DNA of 7,391 nt from an uncultured Flavobacteriia bacterium (GCA_903887095.1 CAISOQ010000355.1:1-7391); one strand, 5' to 3'. Shown: positions 1 through 6,431, counted from the stretch's first letter. Translations and numbers: made by a program. Notes: generated from the sequence alone by a model not told the origin.

Positions 1-21
1 AGCTCGCTCAAAAACTCCTTC

Positions 22-52
22 TTTCACCACTCACATACTTTTTCTACCTTTG
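22..52 (+). promoter_or_regulatory. Putative Bacteroidota sigma-70-type promoter for the fkbM/wzx genes
   Basis: A TACCTTTG box at 45-52 matches the Bacteroidota -7 consensus TAnnTTTG exactly. A TTTC at 22-25 lies 19 bases upstream, close to the expected TTTG -33 element and spacing. Transcription would start at about 58-60, leaving only some 8-10 bases before the GTG at 68, so the message would be almost leaderless. The motif match is seen directly; activity is inferred. Confidence 0.55.
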
Positions 53-67
53 CAGCGTTTTTGAATT

Positions 68-796
68 GTGAAGAACTGGCTGAAATACATATTGCAGAGA
101 TCCTTAGGATTTGACACTTACCTGTATGTGTTTGCCCTGTTCAAAATTCGCACCCTACAAAGCGACTCAAAAGAAAAGGACTTTTTTCATTTCCTGAATT
201 TGCTGGAAGATGGCAAAGGCGATGTGCTTGATGTAGGCGCCAATATCGGCATCATGACAGTTCACTTGGCTAAAAAGGTTCCTAATTCAACGATCCACGC
301 TTTTGAACCAATCCCAGAAAACCTATCCGTTTTAACAAAAATCATCTCTAAATTCAACCTGAATAAAATCAAGGTACACCATACGGCAGTTGGAGACCAC
401 GAAGGTGAAGTAAAAATGATTCTTCCGAAAAATGGAAAAACAAAAATGCAGGGGCTTAGTCATGTCATGCATGAAAGTATTACAGAATGGAATGAAGGTG
501 ATGAATACAATGTTCCTTTGAACACACTTGACAATCTGTTGAATGGCGCTCCGATTCAAGGAATTAAAATTGATGTGGAGAATTTTGAATATTTTGCATT
601 AAAGGGAGGCTCTCGCATACTTTCATCCAACAAACCTGTTATTTACGCTGAGTTGTGGGACAACGAAAACAGAACCAACTGCTTCACACTCCTGTCAGAT
701 TTGAATTACACTGCACATGTGGTTGAAAAGGGAATATTGACCCCCTTCCATGTTGATAAACATCGTCATCAAAACTTCATTTTTATTGCAAATTAA
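68..796 (+). CDS. FkbM family SAM-dependent methyltransferase
   Basis: This 242-residue protein has a Rossmann-type methyltransferase fold. Motif I is VLDVGANIGIMT (residues 53-64), for S-adenosylmethionine binding. The acidic end of beta-2 is FEPIPEN (79-85), and the family-typical strand IKIDVENFE lies at 166-174, followed by LKGG. FkbM enzymes usually O-methylate sugars or other small molecules. In a polysaccharide locus, methylation of a glycan residue is the likely role, but the acceptor cannot be read from sequence. Most relatives have DVEGxE where this one has DVENFE (Asn172). The start is GTG at 68: an in-frame TGA lies at 62-64, and the next Met (about residue 63) falls inside motif I, so no later start works. 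It ends 21 bases before the flippase gene, so the two are probably cotranscribed. Family assignment is firm; substrate is unknown. Confidence 0.88.
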   Translation: MKNWLKYILQRSLGFDTYLYVFALFKIRTLQSDSKEKDFFHFLNLLEDGKGDVLDVGANIGIMTVHLAKKVPNSTIHAFEPIPENLSVLTKIISKFNLNKIKVHHTAVGDHEGEVKMILPKNGKTKMQGLSHVMHESITEWNEGDEYNVPLNTLDNLLNGAPIQGIKIDVENFEYFALKGGSRILSSNKPVIYAELWDNENRTNCFTLLSDLNYTAHVVEKGILTPFHVDKHRHQNFIFIAN

Positions 797-817
797 GCGA
801 AACTGAAGTGCCGAGTT

Positions 818-2248
818 ATGCAGAAGAAATTTATTTCCAACCTCATCCTAATCATTCTGCTGAACCTTTTGGTCAAACCCTTTGCAATATTCGGGATTGA
901 TGCAGGAGTTCAAAACAGAGTAAGTACAGAAGCATACGGACTTTATTTCTCACTGCTCAATCTTTCCTTCATCTTCAACATCATTACAGATCTGGGAATC
1001 AACAACTTTACAACAAGAAACATTGCACAGTATCCCAAAGTGATGCCCAAGTATTTCGGGAAAGTGCTCAGTTTTCGGTTGCTCTTATTTGTAGTTTATA
1101 GTTTGCTTACGTTGACGGCTGGATTTGTTGCAGGTTATCGTGGTGAAGCCCTTTATTTTCTTTCAGTCCTCATTTTCAATCAGCTGCTTGCCACATTGAT
1201 AGGCTATTTAAGAAGCCATTTTGGCGGCTTGTTGCTCTTTCGCACGGACGCGCTCATCTCAGTGCTCGATCGTTTGTTGCTCATTCTCTTCTGCGGAAGT
1301 GCCCTCTTGATGACTAAAGGTCAAGCGTTTCACATCGAATGGTTTATCTGGCTGCAGACAGCTGCGTATGCCGTGGCGTTAATTGTTGCCTTTTACCTCT
1401 TAACACGCCATGTTGGACTTCCGAAATTTTCATTCAGCAAGCCTTTTTCGCTGGCGATTTTAAGGAAAAGTTATCCTTTTGCCTTGTTGTTTTTGTTAAT
1501 GATGCTCTACACACGCAGCGATTCTGTTTTGTTGGAACGATTGCATCCAAATGGCGCCTTTCAATCCGGTATTTATGCCAAAGGATTTCGTTTGTTGGAC
1601 GCCTTCTACATGTTCGGAATGATCTTCGCAAACCTGTTGTTGCCGCTTTTTGCACGCACACTAAAAGATGACCGTCAAAAGGTGCTGCCAGTGCTAAAAA
1701 CAGCAGGTAAACTGCTTATAGGTGGGTCCATTTTCATTGCGTTTTTGTGCCATTTCAATGCAAAGGCAATTTTATCAGCAATCTACAGTTCTGACATCAC
1801 CGAAACAATTCTCCCTTTTCAGTTGATCATGTGGGCCTTTGTTGGCATGTCAACGAGCTTGATTTTCGGTACGTTACTGACCGCAAATGGAGAACTCAAA
1901 TTGATGAATCGCTTCGCAGGCGTTGGTGTCATCGTAAACATACTGCTCAATGTATTCCTCATTCCCACATACGGCGCTCAAGGGGCAGCTGTTGCCTGTT
2001 TGATTACCCAAACACTGATGGCGATTGCTCAACTTATACTTTGTGCATATCGCTTCAGAATAAACTTGCGCGATCTCCATTTGCACAACTATTTGATATT
2101 TGCTGCGTTGCTTTTTGGAAGCTCACTTCTGTGGTTTAACAGCGACTTTTTATTGCCTCTTATGCTATTTGTCGGTACAATCGGATTATTCCTCCTTCGT
2201 TTGATAGATGTACCAACCTTGATTCGCACTTTTCGAGAAAATAATTAG
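818..2248 (+). CDS. Wzx-like polysaccharide flippase (PST/MOP superfamily)
   Basis: This 476-residue protein is almost entirely hydrophobic, with about 12-14 predicted membrane helices, the usual size and layout of Wzx/RfbX-type flippases. The early segment around residues 55-70, DLGINNFTTRNIAQ, is typical of the family (in related proteins, a D-x-G-x-x-x-x-x-x-R pattern after the second helix). Charged residues are confined to short loops. Its expected role is to move undecaprenyl-linked repeat units from the cytoplasmic to the periplasmic face of the inner membrane. It follows the methyltransferase by 21 bases and precedes Wzz- and Wzy-like genes, which fits a Wzx/Wzy-dependent pathway. The ATG at 818 places the first helix at the N-terminus. 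Family is confident; the transported glycan is unknown, so no allele-type symbol is given. Confidence 0.88.
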   Translation: MQKKFISNLILIILLNLLVKPFAIFGIDAGVQNRVSTEAYGLYFSLLNLSFIFNIITDLGINNFTTRNIAQYPKVMPKYFGKVLSFRLLLFVVYSLLTLTAGFVAGYRGEALYFLSVLIFNQLLATLIGYLRSHFGGLLLFRTDALISVLDRLLLILFCGSALLMTKGQAFHIEWFIWLQTAAYAVALIVAFYLLTRHVGLPKFSFSKPFSLAILRKSYPFALLFLLMMLYTRSDSVLLERLHPNGAFQSGIYAKGFRLLDAFYMFGMIFANLLLPLFARTLKDDRQKVLPVLKTAGKLLIGGSIFIAFLCHFNAKAILSAIYSSDITETILPFQLIMWAFVGMSTSLIFGTLLTANGELKLMNRFAGVGVIVNILLNVFLIPTYGAQGAAVACLITQTLMAIAQLILCAYRFRINLRDLHLHNYLIFAALLFGSSLLWFNSDFLLPLMLFVGTIGLFLLRLIDVPTLIRTFRENN

Positions 2249-2276
2249 AAGTTGGTGCTTCAGTAAAATATTCCAT

Positions 2277-2341
2277 TCATTTTTGAGTTTAATTGTCAGT
2301 CAAAAATGATTTAAAGTCCCTAAAAGCTTTGATTTTTGACT
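2277..2341. repeat. Three-armed inverted repeat in the wzx-wzz spacer
   Basis: TCATTTTTGA (2277-2286) is perfectly complementary to TCAAAAATGA (2300-2309), with a 13-base loop. The middle arm, read as AGTCAAAAAT (2298-2307), is also perfectly complementary to ATTTTTGACT (2332-2341). The middle arm can therefore pair with either neighbour but not both. The last arm runs into the proposed -7 box. It could be a weak terminator for the upstream genes, an attenuator-like switch or a protein-binding site. No U-tract follows the first hairpin. Confidence 0.45.
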
Positions 2342-2348
2342 AATTTCG
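2341..2348 (+). promoter_or_regulatory. Possible -7 box upstream of the wzz-like gene
   Basis: TAATTTCG matches the Bacteroidota TAnnTTTG consensus at all but one position and lies 21 bases before the ATG at 2370. No convincing TTTG lies at the expected distance upstream, though TTTG occurs closer, at 2328-2331. An independent promoter would explain why this spacer is much longer than the other gaps in the cluster. Confidence 0.35.
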
Positions 2349-2369
2349 CACTTCTTAAATGAAAACTGC

Positions 2370-3362
2370 ATGGTTGAACACACAACAGAACTGGAAAAAG
2401 AAAGACAAAACCTGCTAATTTACATCTGGAAAAAACGCAAAATCCTTGTAATGGTTTCCGGTATTGCAGGTGTGGTTGGTCTCATTGTATCATTATTGAT
2501 GACTCCTATTTTCAGATCAACAGCAATCGTTTTCCCTGCGGCAACAAGTACCGTTTCTTTCTCGGAACAGCGAAATGCAAAAGCAGCAGCAATGGATTTC
2601 GGAGAAGAAGAACAAGCCGAACAATTGGTGCAAATCCTATCTTCATCGCGCATCAGAGATAAAATCATTCAGGAATTTGACCTGATGAAACATTACAACA
2701 TTGATGAAAACGATGCCAATAAGTATTACAAATTGGTCAAAACATACAACGAAAATTTCTTGTATGTCAGAACACGTTACGGTTCAATTCAAATCGATGT
2801 GCTCGACCGTGATGCCAAATTGGCTGCAGACATGGCCAATAAAATCGTTGACCTTATCGATACCGTAAAAAACAACATGGTGGCTGAACGTACGTGGCCA
2901 GCTTACGAAATCAATAAGCGGAAAAAGGAGCAGCTGGAAAAAGAACGGGAAGAATTGGTGCATCGCCTGGATACGTTGAGTGCTATGGGCGTCATGTCAC
3001 TGGATGGACGAACAGAATTGTTCCAAGCATTAGTAAATGCAGGAGGCGCTGATAAAGCCGATATCAAAAAAATCATTGATGTAAACATTAAGTACGGTTC
3101 TACTTTCGATGCCCTTGACTTCTCACTAAAAGAAAAGATCACACAGCTAGAACTCTTCAAAGTATCTTACGAACAAGCTGAGTCGGATGCTTATGCAATT
3201 TTCAACCATAAATTCGTAGTGGAACGCGCTGTTGTTGCAGACAAAAAAGATAAGCCAAAACGCTTGATCATCGTTCTTCTTGCTACAATTGGTGCATTTG
3301 TATTTACACTGTTCACGTTACTGATCTCAGACCGTTTAAACGAGCTGAAGAAAATTTCATAA
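2370..3362 (+). CDS. Wzz-like chain-length determinant (polysaccharide co-polymerase)
   Basis: This 330-residue protein has the classic co-polymerase layout. A short cytoplasmic N-terminus leads into TM1 (about residues 25-44), then the TPIFRSTAIVFP segment as the chain enters the periplasm. A mostly helical periplasmic domain follows, with a coiled-coil stretch at about 180-203 rich in Lys/Glu. A KPKR junction then leads into TM2 (about 299-320) and a short cytoplasmic tail. The segment VLDRDAKLAADMANKIVDLI (144-163) is typical of the Wzz N-terminal domain. No Walker A/B kinase domain or tyrosine tail is present, so it is a stand-alone Wzz rather than a fused Wzc-type kinase. It should set glycan chain length together with the Wzy-like protein, whose gene begins one base after this stop. 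The ATG at 2370 is the only start that fits; another ATG at 2359 is out of frame. Confidence 0.87.
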   Translation: MVEHTTELEKERQNLLIYIWKKRKILVMVSGIAGVVGLIVSLLMTPIFRSTAIVFPAATSTVSFSEQRNAKAAAMDFGEEEQAEQLVQILSSSRIRDKIIQEFDLMKHYNIDENDANKYYKLVKTYNENFLYVRTRYGSIQIDVLDRDAKLAADMANKIVDLIDTVKNNMVAERTWPAYEINKRKKEQLEKEREELVHRLDTLSAMGVMSLDGRTELFQALVNAGGADKADIKKIIDVNIKYGSTFDALDFSLKEKITQLELFKVSYEQAESDAYAIFNHKFVVERAVVADKKDKPKRLIIVLLATIGAFVFTLFTLLISDRLNELKKIS

Positions 3363-3363
3363 C

Positions 3364-4800
3364 GTGCAATTCATCAGGCAACATAGTTGGCAGCTGCTTG
3401 CCGGTTGCGTTTACATTCTACTTTCAGGAGTGCTCATTTGGAGAGACCAGGCATATTTGACCTTGTTCCCATTTGGCTTGCTCGCCGTTTATTTTGCCAT
3501 TTATTATTCGGAATGGACTTTTTTGAGTTTAGCATTTTTCACTCCATTGTCCATCAATATTGAGGAATGGACGGATAGTTTTGGTTTGTTCATTCCTACA
3601 GAACCATTGCTTGTTGGATTCATGTTGCTCTTTTTGATGTTGCAGATCAGAAAGCCAATAATTTCTTCTGAAGTTTGGAAAAATCCCATAATTATATGGG
3701 TTGGCTTGTACCTTAGTTGGGCGCTCATTACATGCATTACAAGTTCTAACCCGCTTGTTTCCATTAAATTTTTACTCGCCCGGTTGTGGTTTATCATTCC
3801 AGTCTTGCTATTGGGAAGTTATTTTTTCCGCGAGAAAAAGAACATCAGCATTTTCTTGTGGTTGTTTGCAACGGGCATGATTATTACGATCTCCTATACG
3901 CTCATTGTGCATGCCAGCTATCGTTTTGGAGAAAAAGAAAGTCATTGGGTGATGTGGCCTTTTTTCAAAGATCACACCATTTATGGGGCCATTGTCGCTT
4001 TGGTTGTTCCACTGCTTTTTGGACTCTTTCTTTCAAAAAAACACCCACCACTCGTTCAAGCCGTTGCGATTGGCTTTATTTTCATCAGCTTGTTGGGCCT
4101 TTATTTTTCCTATACACGTGCAGCTTGGCTGAGTATTCTTGCAGCTTTAGGCGTATTGGCCCTCATTAAATTCCGTGTTCGATTCTCCATCATTGCCACG
4201 GTTGGGATTATCAGCGCAGTCATCCTTTTATTTTCATGGGATGCCATTCAAATGGAGCTCGAACGCAACAAATACGAGCACACAACGGAAGAATTCGGGG
4301 AGCGACTGCAGTCTGCCACAAACGTTTCAACAGATGCCTCCAACCTCGAACGCATCAACCGATGGACCTGTGCAATAGACATGTTCAAGGAGCGCCCGAT
4401 TTTTGGTTTTGGCCCGGGCACTTATGCCTTTGAATACGCTCGTTTTCAGCACCCCGAAAACCTTACGATTATTTCCACCAATTTTGGTGACTTGGGAAAT
4501 GCGCACAGTGAGTACCTGGGACCCTTGGCCGAAATGGGATTGATTGGTATGTTGATGATGATAGGACTTGTCGCAGCTATTTTCTACAAGAGCATTACAC
4601 TTTACAATCGTTGGCCGAAAGAAGATACTGAAATTCGCACCTTGCTGTTGGCCATCATCTTATCGCTGACCACCTATTTTGTGCACGGGATTCTGAACAA
4701 TTTCCTCGACACAGATAAAGCCGCTGTGCCTATTTGGGGCATGTGTGCTATGGTGATTGCGCTTGAGATACAATTAAAGAAAGAATCTATAGACCATTAA
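3364..4800 (+). CDS. Wzy-like O-antigen polymerase/ligase family protein
   Basis: This 478-residue protein has about 10-12 predicted membrane helices and one large periplasmic loop (roughly residues 292-390), the hallmark of the Wzy_C/O-antigen ligase superfamily. Supporting motifs are YTRAAWL (250-256, with the conserved Arg252 after a helix), ERPIFGFGPGTY (343-354) and NAHSEYLGPLAEMGLIG (379-395, with His381). Such enzymes form glycosidic bonds using lipid-linked glycans in the periplasm. Both Wzy polymerases and WaaL ligases share this pattern. Placement directly after a Wzz gene and near a Wzx favours a polymerase, but a ligase or a protein O-glycosyltransferase remains possible. The start is GTG at 3364, one base after the wzz stop, implying tight translational coupling. 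The next Met is near residue 87, after several helices. Confidence 0.85.
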   Translation: MQFIRQHSWQLLAGCVYILLSGVLIWRDQAYLTLFPFGLLAVYFAIYYSEWTFLSLAFFTPLSINIEEWTDSFGLFIPTEPLLVGFMLLFLMLQIRKPIISSEVWKNPIIIWVGLYLSWALITCITSSNPLVSIKFLLARLWFIIPVLLLGSYFFREKKNISIFLWLFATGMIITISYTLIVHASYRFGEKESHWVMWPFFKDHTIYGAIVALVVPLLFGLFLSKKHPPLVQAVAIGFIFISLLGLYFSYTRAAWLSILAALGVLALIKFRVRFSIIATVGIISAVILLFSWDAIQMELERNKYEHTTEEFGERLQSATNVSTDASNLERINRWTCAIDMFKERPIFGFGPGTYAFEYARFQHPENLTIISTNFGDLGNAHSEYLGPLAEMGLIGMLMMIGLVAAIFYKSITLYNRWPKEDTEIRTLLLAIILSLTTYFVHGILNNFLDTDKAAVPIWGMCAMVIALEIQLKKESIDH

Positions 4801-4943
4801 AAAAGTGAACTCTTGAACACGAAGATTAGATCTGTTTTCGTGAAATCTAGTGAACATGCTTTCTAAAGTGGATTGGGAATTGACACAACCAATTCAGGCC
4901 TCTTACTAATTTATGACTGTGTTTAATACAAATAAAAAAACCA
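4801..4943. other. Spacer after the polysaccharide genes with two weak hairpins
   Basis: CACGAA (4818-4823) pairs with TTCGTG (4837-4842) across a 13-base loop. GAATTG (4877-4882) pairs with CAATTC (4890-4895) across a 7-base loop. Neither is followed by a run of T, so neither is a classical intrinsic terminator, although either could stop or stabilise the wzy transcript. The 24 bases before the next ATG are A-rich, as is usual for Bacteroidota translation starts without a Shine-Dalgarno sequence. Confidence 0.3.
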
Positions 4944-5837
4944 ATGAAAGAAAAAATCAACAAGTCCAGACAAGCATTATCGAAATTAAAAAATGCCGCT
5001 ATTCTTATAACTTTTATTTCACTCGCCTATTCCACTTATACCATCTATGAAAGATATGATCAATTGAAATCTGAATTCGATTCTTCAGTAAAACAAAAAC
5101 TGTATGATGACTACTTCTGTTGTGATTATTGGGGTGATGTAAGCAATGAAATTGACCAAAGGGCCAATGAAAACCATATTAATGATGTTGTTGATGACCA
5201 TGTTATTGATCAATGGATTAAGCGAAACTTGTCTGAAATGGGCACAATGGACACGTCGACCTACAATTATTATTGGAAAAATACAGATAGATCTCTTGTT
5301 AAAGAACAGATAATAAATTACAGAATTAAAAAGGAACAAGACATTGAGCACGAAAAACAGCGACTAAAAGAAGATTCCATTTTCAACATCCGATTTGCTA
5401 AAATTGAAAAAGAAGCGGAAATTAAGACATCCCAAGAAAACATTTTCGCACGTCTTCCTATAGCTTATCTATTTGGTGTGCTTTTAGGAACTTCGATTTT
5501 ACCACTTATTTTTTGGCTGCTTTATAATTGGAAGAATTCTCAACTTAAAAAATTGATTGAAGAGGATTTAAATTATAAGAAAGAGGAAATACTTTCTCAT
5601 CCAAAATTCCGTTTAGAATTCCAATCAAAATATTTATCCCTCGAAGATTTAGAACGTTCAAAAATTATCACGCACGATCAATTCAATCAAAAACGTATTC
5701 AACTTATTACAGAATACTACCAATCCATTTTGGAAGAAAAAAAAATAGCCGCTAGAGCAGAACTAGAAATCAAATTGAAAACTGCATTGGAATTGGGTAC
5801 AATAACTCAAGAAGAGTATGACAATAAACTAGCGTAG
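4944..5837 (+). CDS. Two-TM membrane protein with tandem C-terminal SHOCT-like motifs, function unknown
   Basis: I do not recognise a named family for this 297-residue protein as a whole. TM1 is at about residues 17-35. A hydrophilic region with acidic and aromatic residues and a CC pair (59-60) follows, then a charged helical, probably coiled-coil stretch (about 120-165). TM2 is at about 172-195, followed by a charged cytoplasmic-type tail. The tail holds two units resembling SHOCT (short C-terminal) domains: LERSKIITHDQFNQKR at 236-251 and ALELGTITQEEYDNKLA at 281-297. Each has the L-x-x-G/K-x-IT-x-x-(E/Q)-(F/Y)-x-x-K pattern. SHOCT motifs often sit on membrane or DUF proteins and are thought to mediate oligomerisation. 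The gene is more AT-rich than the polysaccharide genes and separated from them by 143 bases, so it is probably not part of that operon. The ATG at 4944 is the first reasonable start. Confidence 0.72.
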   Translation: MKEKINKSRQALSKLKNAAILITFISLAYSTYTIYERYDQLKSEFDSSVKQKLYDDYFCCDYWGDVSNEIDQRANENHINDVVDDHVIDQWIKRNLSEMGTMDTSTYNYYWKNTDRSLVKEQIINYRIKKEQDIEHEKQRLKEDSIFNIRFAKIEKEAEIKTSQENIFARLPIAYLFGVLLGTSILPLIFWLLYNWKNSQLKKLIEEDLNYKKEEILSHPKFRLEFQSKYLSLEDLERSKIITHDQFNQKRIQLITEYYQSILEEKKIAARAELEIKLKTALELGTITQEEYDNKLA

Positions 5838-5882
5838 ATTTAGATTCAGTGAAAAGAGCCAAGAGTAAATCTCACAATAATG

Positions 5883-5904
5883 ACGGGAAAACCTTTCCCC
5901 GTTT
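5883..5904 (+). terminator. Probable terminator hairpin after the SHOCT-motif gene
   Basis: ACGGGAAA (5883-5890) pairs with TTTCCCCGT (5894-5902), with one bulged C and a 3-base loop. The stem lies 45 bases after the stop codon and runs into TTT (5902-5904), but the T-run is short. It is the most GC-rich stem near the end of the gene. Function is inferred from position and shape only. Confidence 0.42.
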
Positions 5905-5965
5905 GAGGATTTGTAAAAAACGTTTTTATTTTGAACATACCCACCAAAGGTGTTCATATAATTAA

Positions 5966-5977
5966 GTTAGCTGACAT
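5966..5977 (+). repeat. Cassette-boundary half-site, copy 1 (attC 3'-half-like)
   Basis: GTTAGCTGACAT here is identical to 6376-6387, and identity stops exactly at both ends of the 12 bases. The first seven bases, GTTAGCT, differ from the integron core consensus GTTRRRY only at position 6 (C for a purine). No complementary 5' half is visible in the preceding 130 bases, so this copy stands alone. It could be the remnant of an attC, the equivalent of an attI junction, or a diverged site. Confidence 0.5.
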
Positions 5978-6030
5978 TATACAACAGTCCCTTAACAACA
6001 AATGGAAAACAAAAAAACGAATCAAATATT

Positions 6031-6195
6031 ATGGCGTATTCATACATTCCTATCGGACTAATTTCGGTATTCATCCTTGTCGTCTTATATCTTTTAATTA
6101 TTAAAAAAGATTTGAAAAAACTTAAAGCCGTATTATATCCAGGACTTTTTTTTATTGCCATATGGGCTGTTATTTATTACTTTTTGTTAAAATAA
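6031..6195 (+). CDS. Small two-TM membrane protein (54 aa), hypothetical
   Basis: The ATG at 6031 opens a 54-codon frame ending with TAA at 6193-6195. Almost all of it is membrane-like: TM1 at about residues 5-24 (YIPIGLISVFILVVLYLLII), a basic linker KKDLKKLK at 25-32, and TM2 at about 35-53 with aromatic residues near the end. Two clean helices around a short positive loop are unlikely to arise by chance in noncoding DNA and suggest a hairpin topology with the loop in the cytoplasm. The leader is A-rich with no Shine-Dalgarno. It is the main gene of the proposed cassette A. Function is unknown; a small membrane toxin or an immunity or accessory protein is possible, with nothing here to choose between them. 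The ATG at 6002 is in another frame and closes after 19 codons. Confidence 0.6.
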   Translation: MAYSYIPIGLISVFILVVLYLLIIKKDLKKLKAVLYPGLFFIAIWAVIYYFLLK

Positions 6196-6212
6196 AACTT
6201 ACATCCGAGCGT

Positions 6213-6305
6213 GTGAACAAAACAGAATTGCATACCAACAAATTAGTAAGAGGAAATCGTAATTACTTTAAAAAAATTGAACTTAAAGACAAATACGGAA
6301 AATGA
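6213..6305 (+). CDS. Mini-ORF (30 aa), possible remnant or small peptide
   Basis: A GTG at 6213 starts 30 codons ending in TGA at 6303-6305. The peptide is polar and basic, with LVRGNRNYFKKIELKDKYGK at its end. The RGNRNYF segment faintly recalls the first strand of DUF3276/PUR-domain proteins common in Bacteroidota, but it is too short to assign. An ATGA overlap at 6302-6305 leads into a further 10-codon frame ending in TAA at 6332-6334, two bases before the attC-like hairpin. Together they could be one roughly 40-codon gene with a frameshift, or neither may be real. Confidence 0.25.
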   Translation: MNKTELHTNKLVRGNRNYFKKIELKDKYGK

Positions 6306-6335
6306 CTCCAATATACCCCGAAACAAAGAAATAAG

Positions 6336-6387
6336 ACGTCTGCTAACACACGTCTGGCAAAAGAGCCGGAATCTTGTTAGCTGACAT
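6336..6387 (+). repeat. attC-like hairpin (52 bases), complete site
   Basis: The left arm (6336-6358) and right arm (6365-6387) are each 23 bases. Aligned as an inverted repeat, they match at 16 of 23 positions around a 6-base loop AAAAGA. Mismatches are not random. The outer 13 bases pair except at two positions, four consecutive positions are unpaired, and the inner TCTGGC/GCCGGA block pairs with one G-T wobble. This order (R''/R' stem, unpaired central spacer, L''/L' stem, variable terminal loop) is that of integron attC sites, and the length is near the short end of known ones. The core bases are CTAAC on the left and GTTAG on the right; the right core GTTAGCT misses GTTRRRY at one position. 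A plain dispersed hairpin repeat is the alternative. Confidence 0.55.
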
Positions 6388-6416
6388 AACCACACTTGTT
6401 TAACTCACAATTAATT

Positions 6417-6427
6417 ACGAACTTCGT
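6417..6427. promoter_or_regulatory. Palindrome before the antitoxin start, possible operator
   Basis: ACGAA-C-TTCGT is a perfect 5-1-5 palindrome ending four bases before the antitoxin ATG at 6432. Antitoxins commonly repress their own operon by binding such palindromes across the start region. A second palindrome, AATTAATT, lies just upstream at 6409-6416. Binding is inferred. Confidence 0.28.
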
Positions 6428-6431
6428 GTTT

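Larger units (their letters stand above)
5967..6376 (+). mobile_element. Putative gene cassette A (small membrane protein unit)
   Basis: This is the interval between the presumed cleavage points (after the G) of the two identical GTTAGCTGACAT motifs. It is 410 bases long, in the size range of integron cassettes, and has one small membrane-protein gene beginning 65 bases in. The 3' end is made of the attC-like hairpin. No integrase gene is present in the window. The interpretation is inferred from the repeat layout. Confidence 0.38.

Noticed and set aside
2359..2418. A 19-codon frame starting at ATG 2359 before wzz
   Set aside because: It is short, out of frame with wzz, overlaps its start and has no recognisable features; it is probably chance.
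3504..3797. A 97-codon minus-strand frame inside the wzy-like gene
   Set aside because: It lies fully within a well-supported membrane enzyme gene and has no domain signal; it is a shadow frame.
5916..5927. AAAAACGTTTTT palindrome as a terminator
   Set aside because: It is a perfect palindrome with no loop and only A/T pairs besides the central CG, so it cannot form a useful hairpin. The stem at 5883-5902 is a better candidate.
5932..5956. TGAACA/TGTTCA inverted repeat as the missing left half of the first boundary site
   Set aside because: It has no resemblance to ACGTCWGCTAACA and cannot pair with GTTAGCTGACAT, so it cannot complete that site.
5967..6161. A 64-codon minus-strand frame opposite the small membrane protein
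   Set aside because: Its translation shows no domain, signal or helix pattern, while the plus strand gives a clear two-TM peptide. It overlaps the boundary repeat and looks like a shadow.
6396..6431. Longer antitoxin start at TTG 6396
   Set aside because: The extra 12 residues do not fit DUF433 N-termini, and the ATG at 6432 gives the usual family length.
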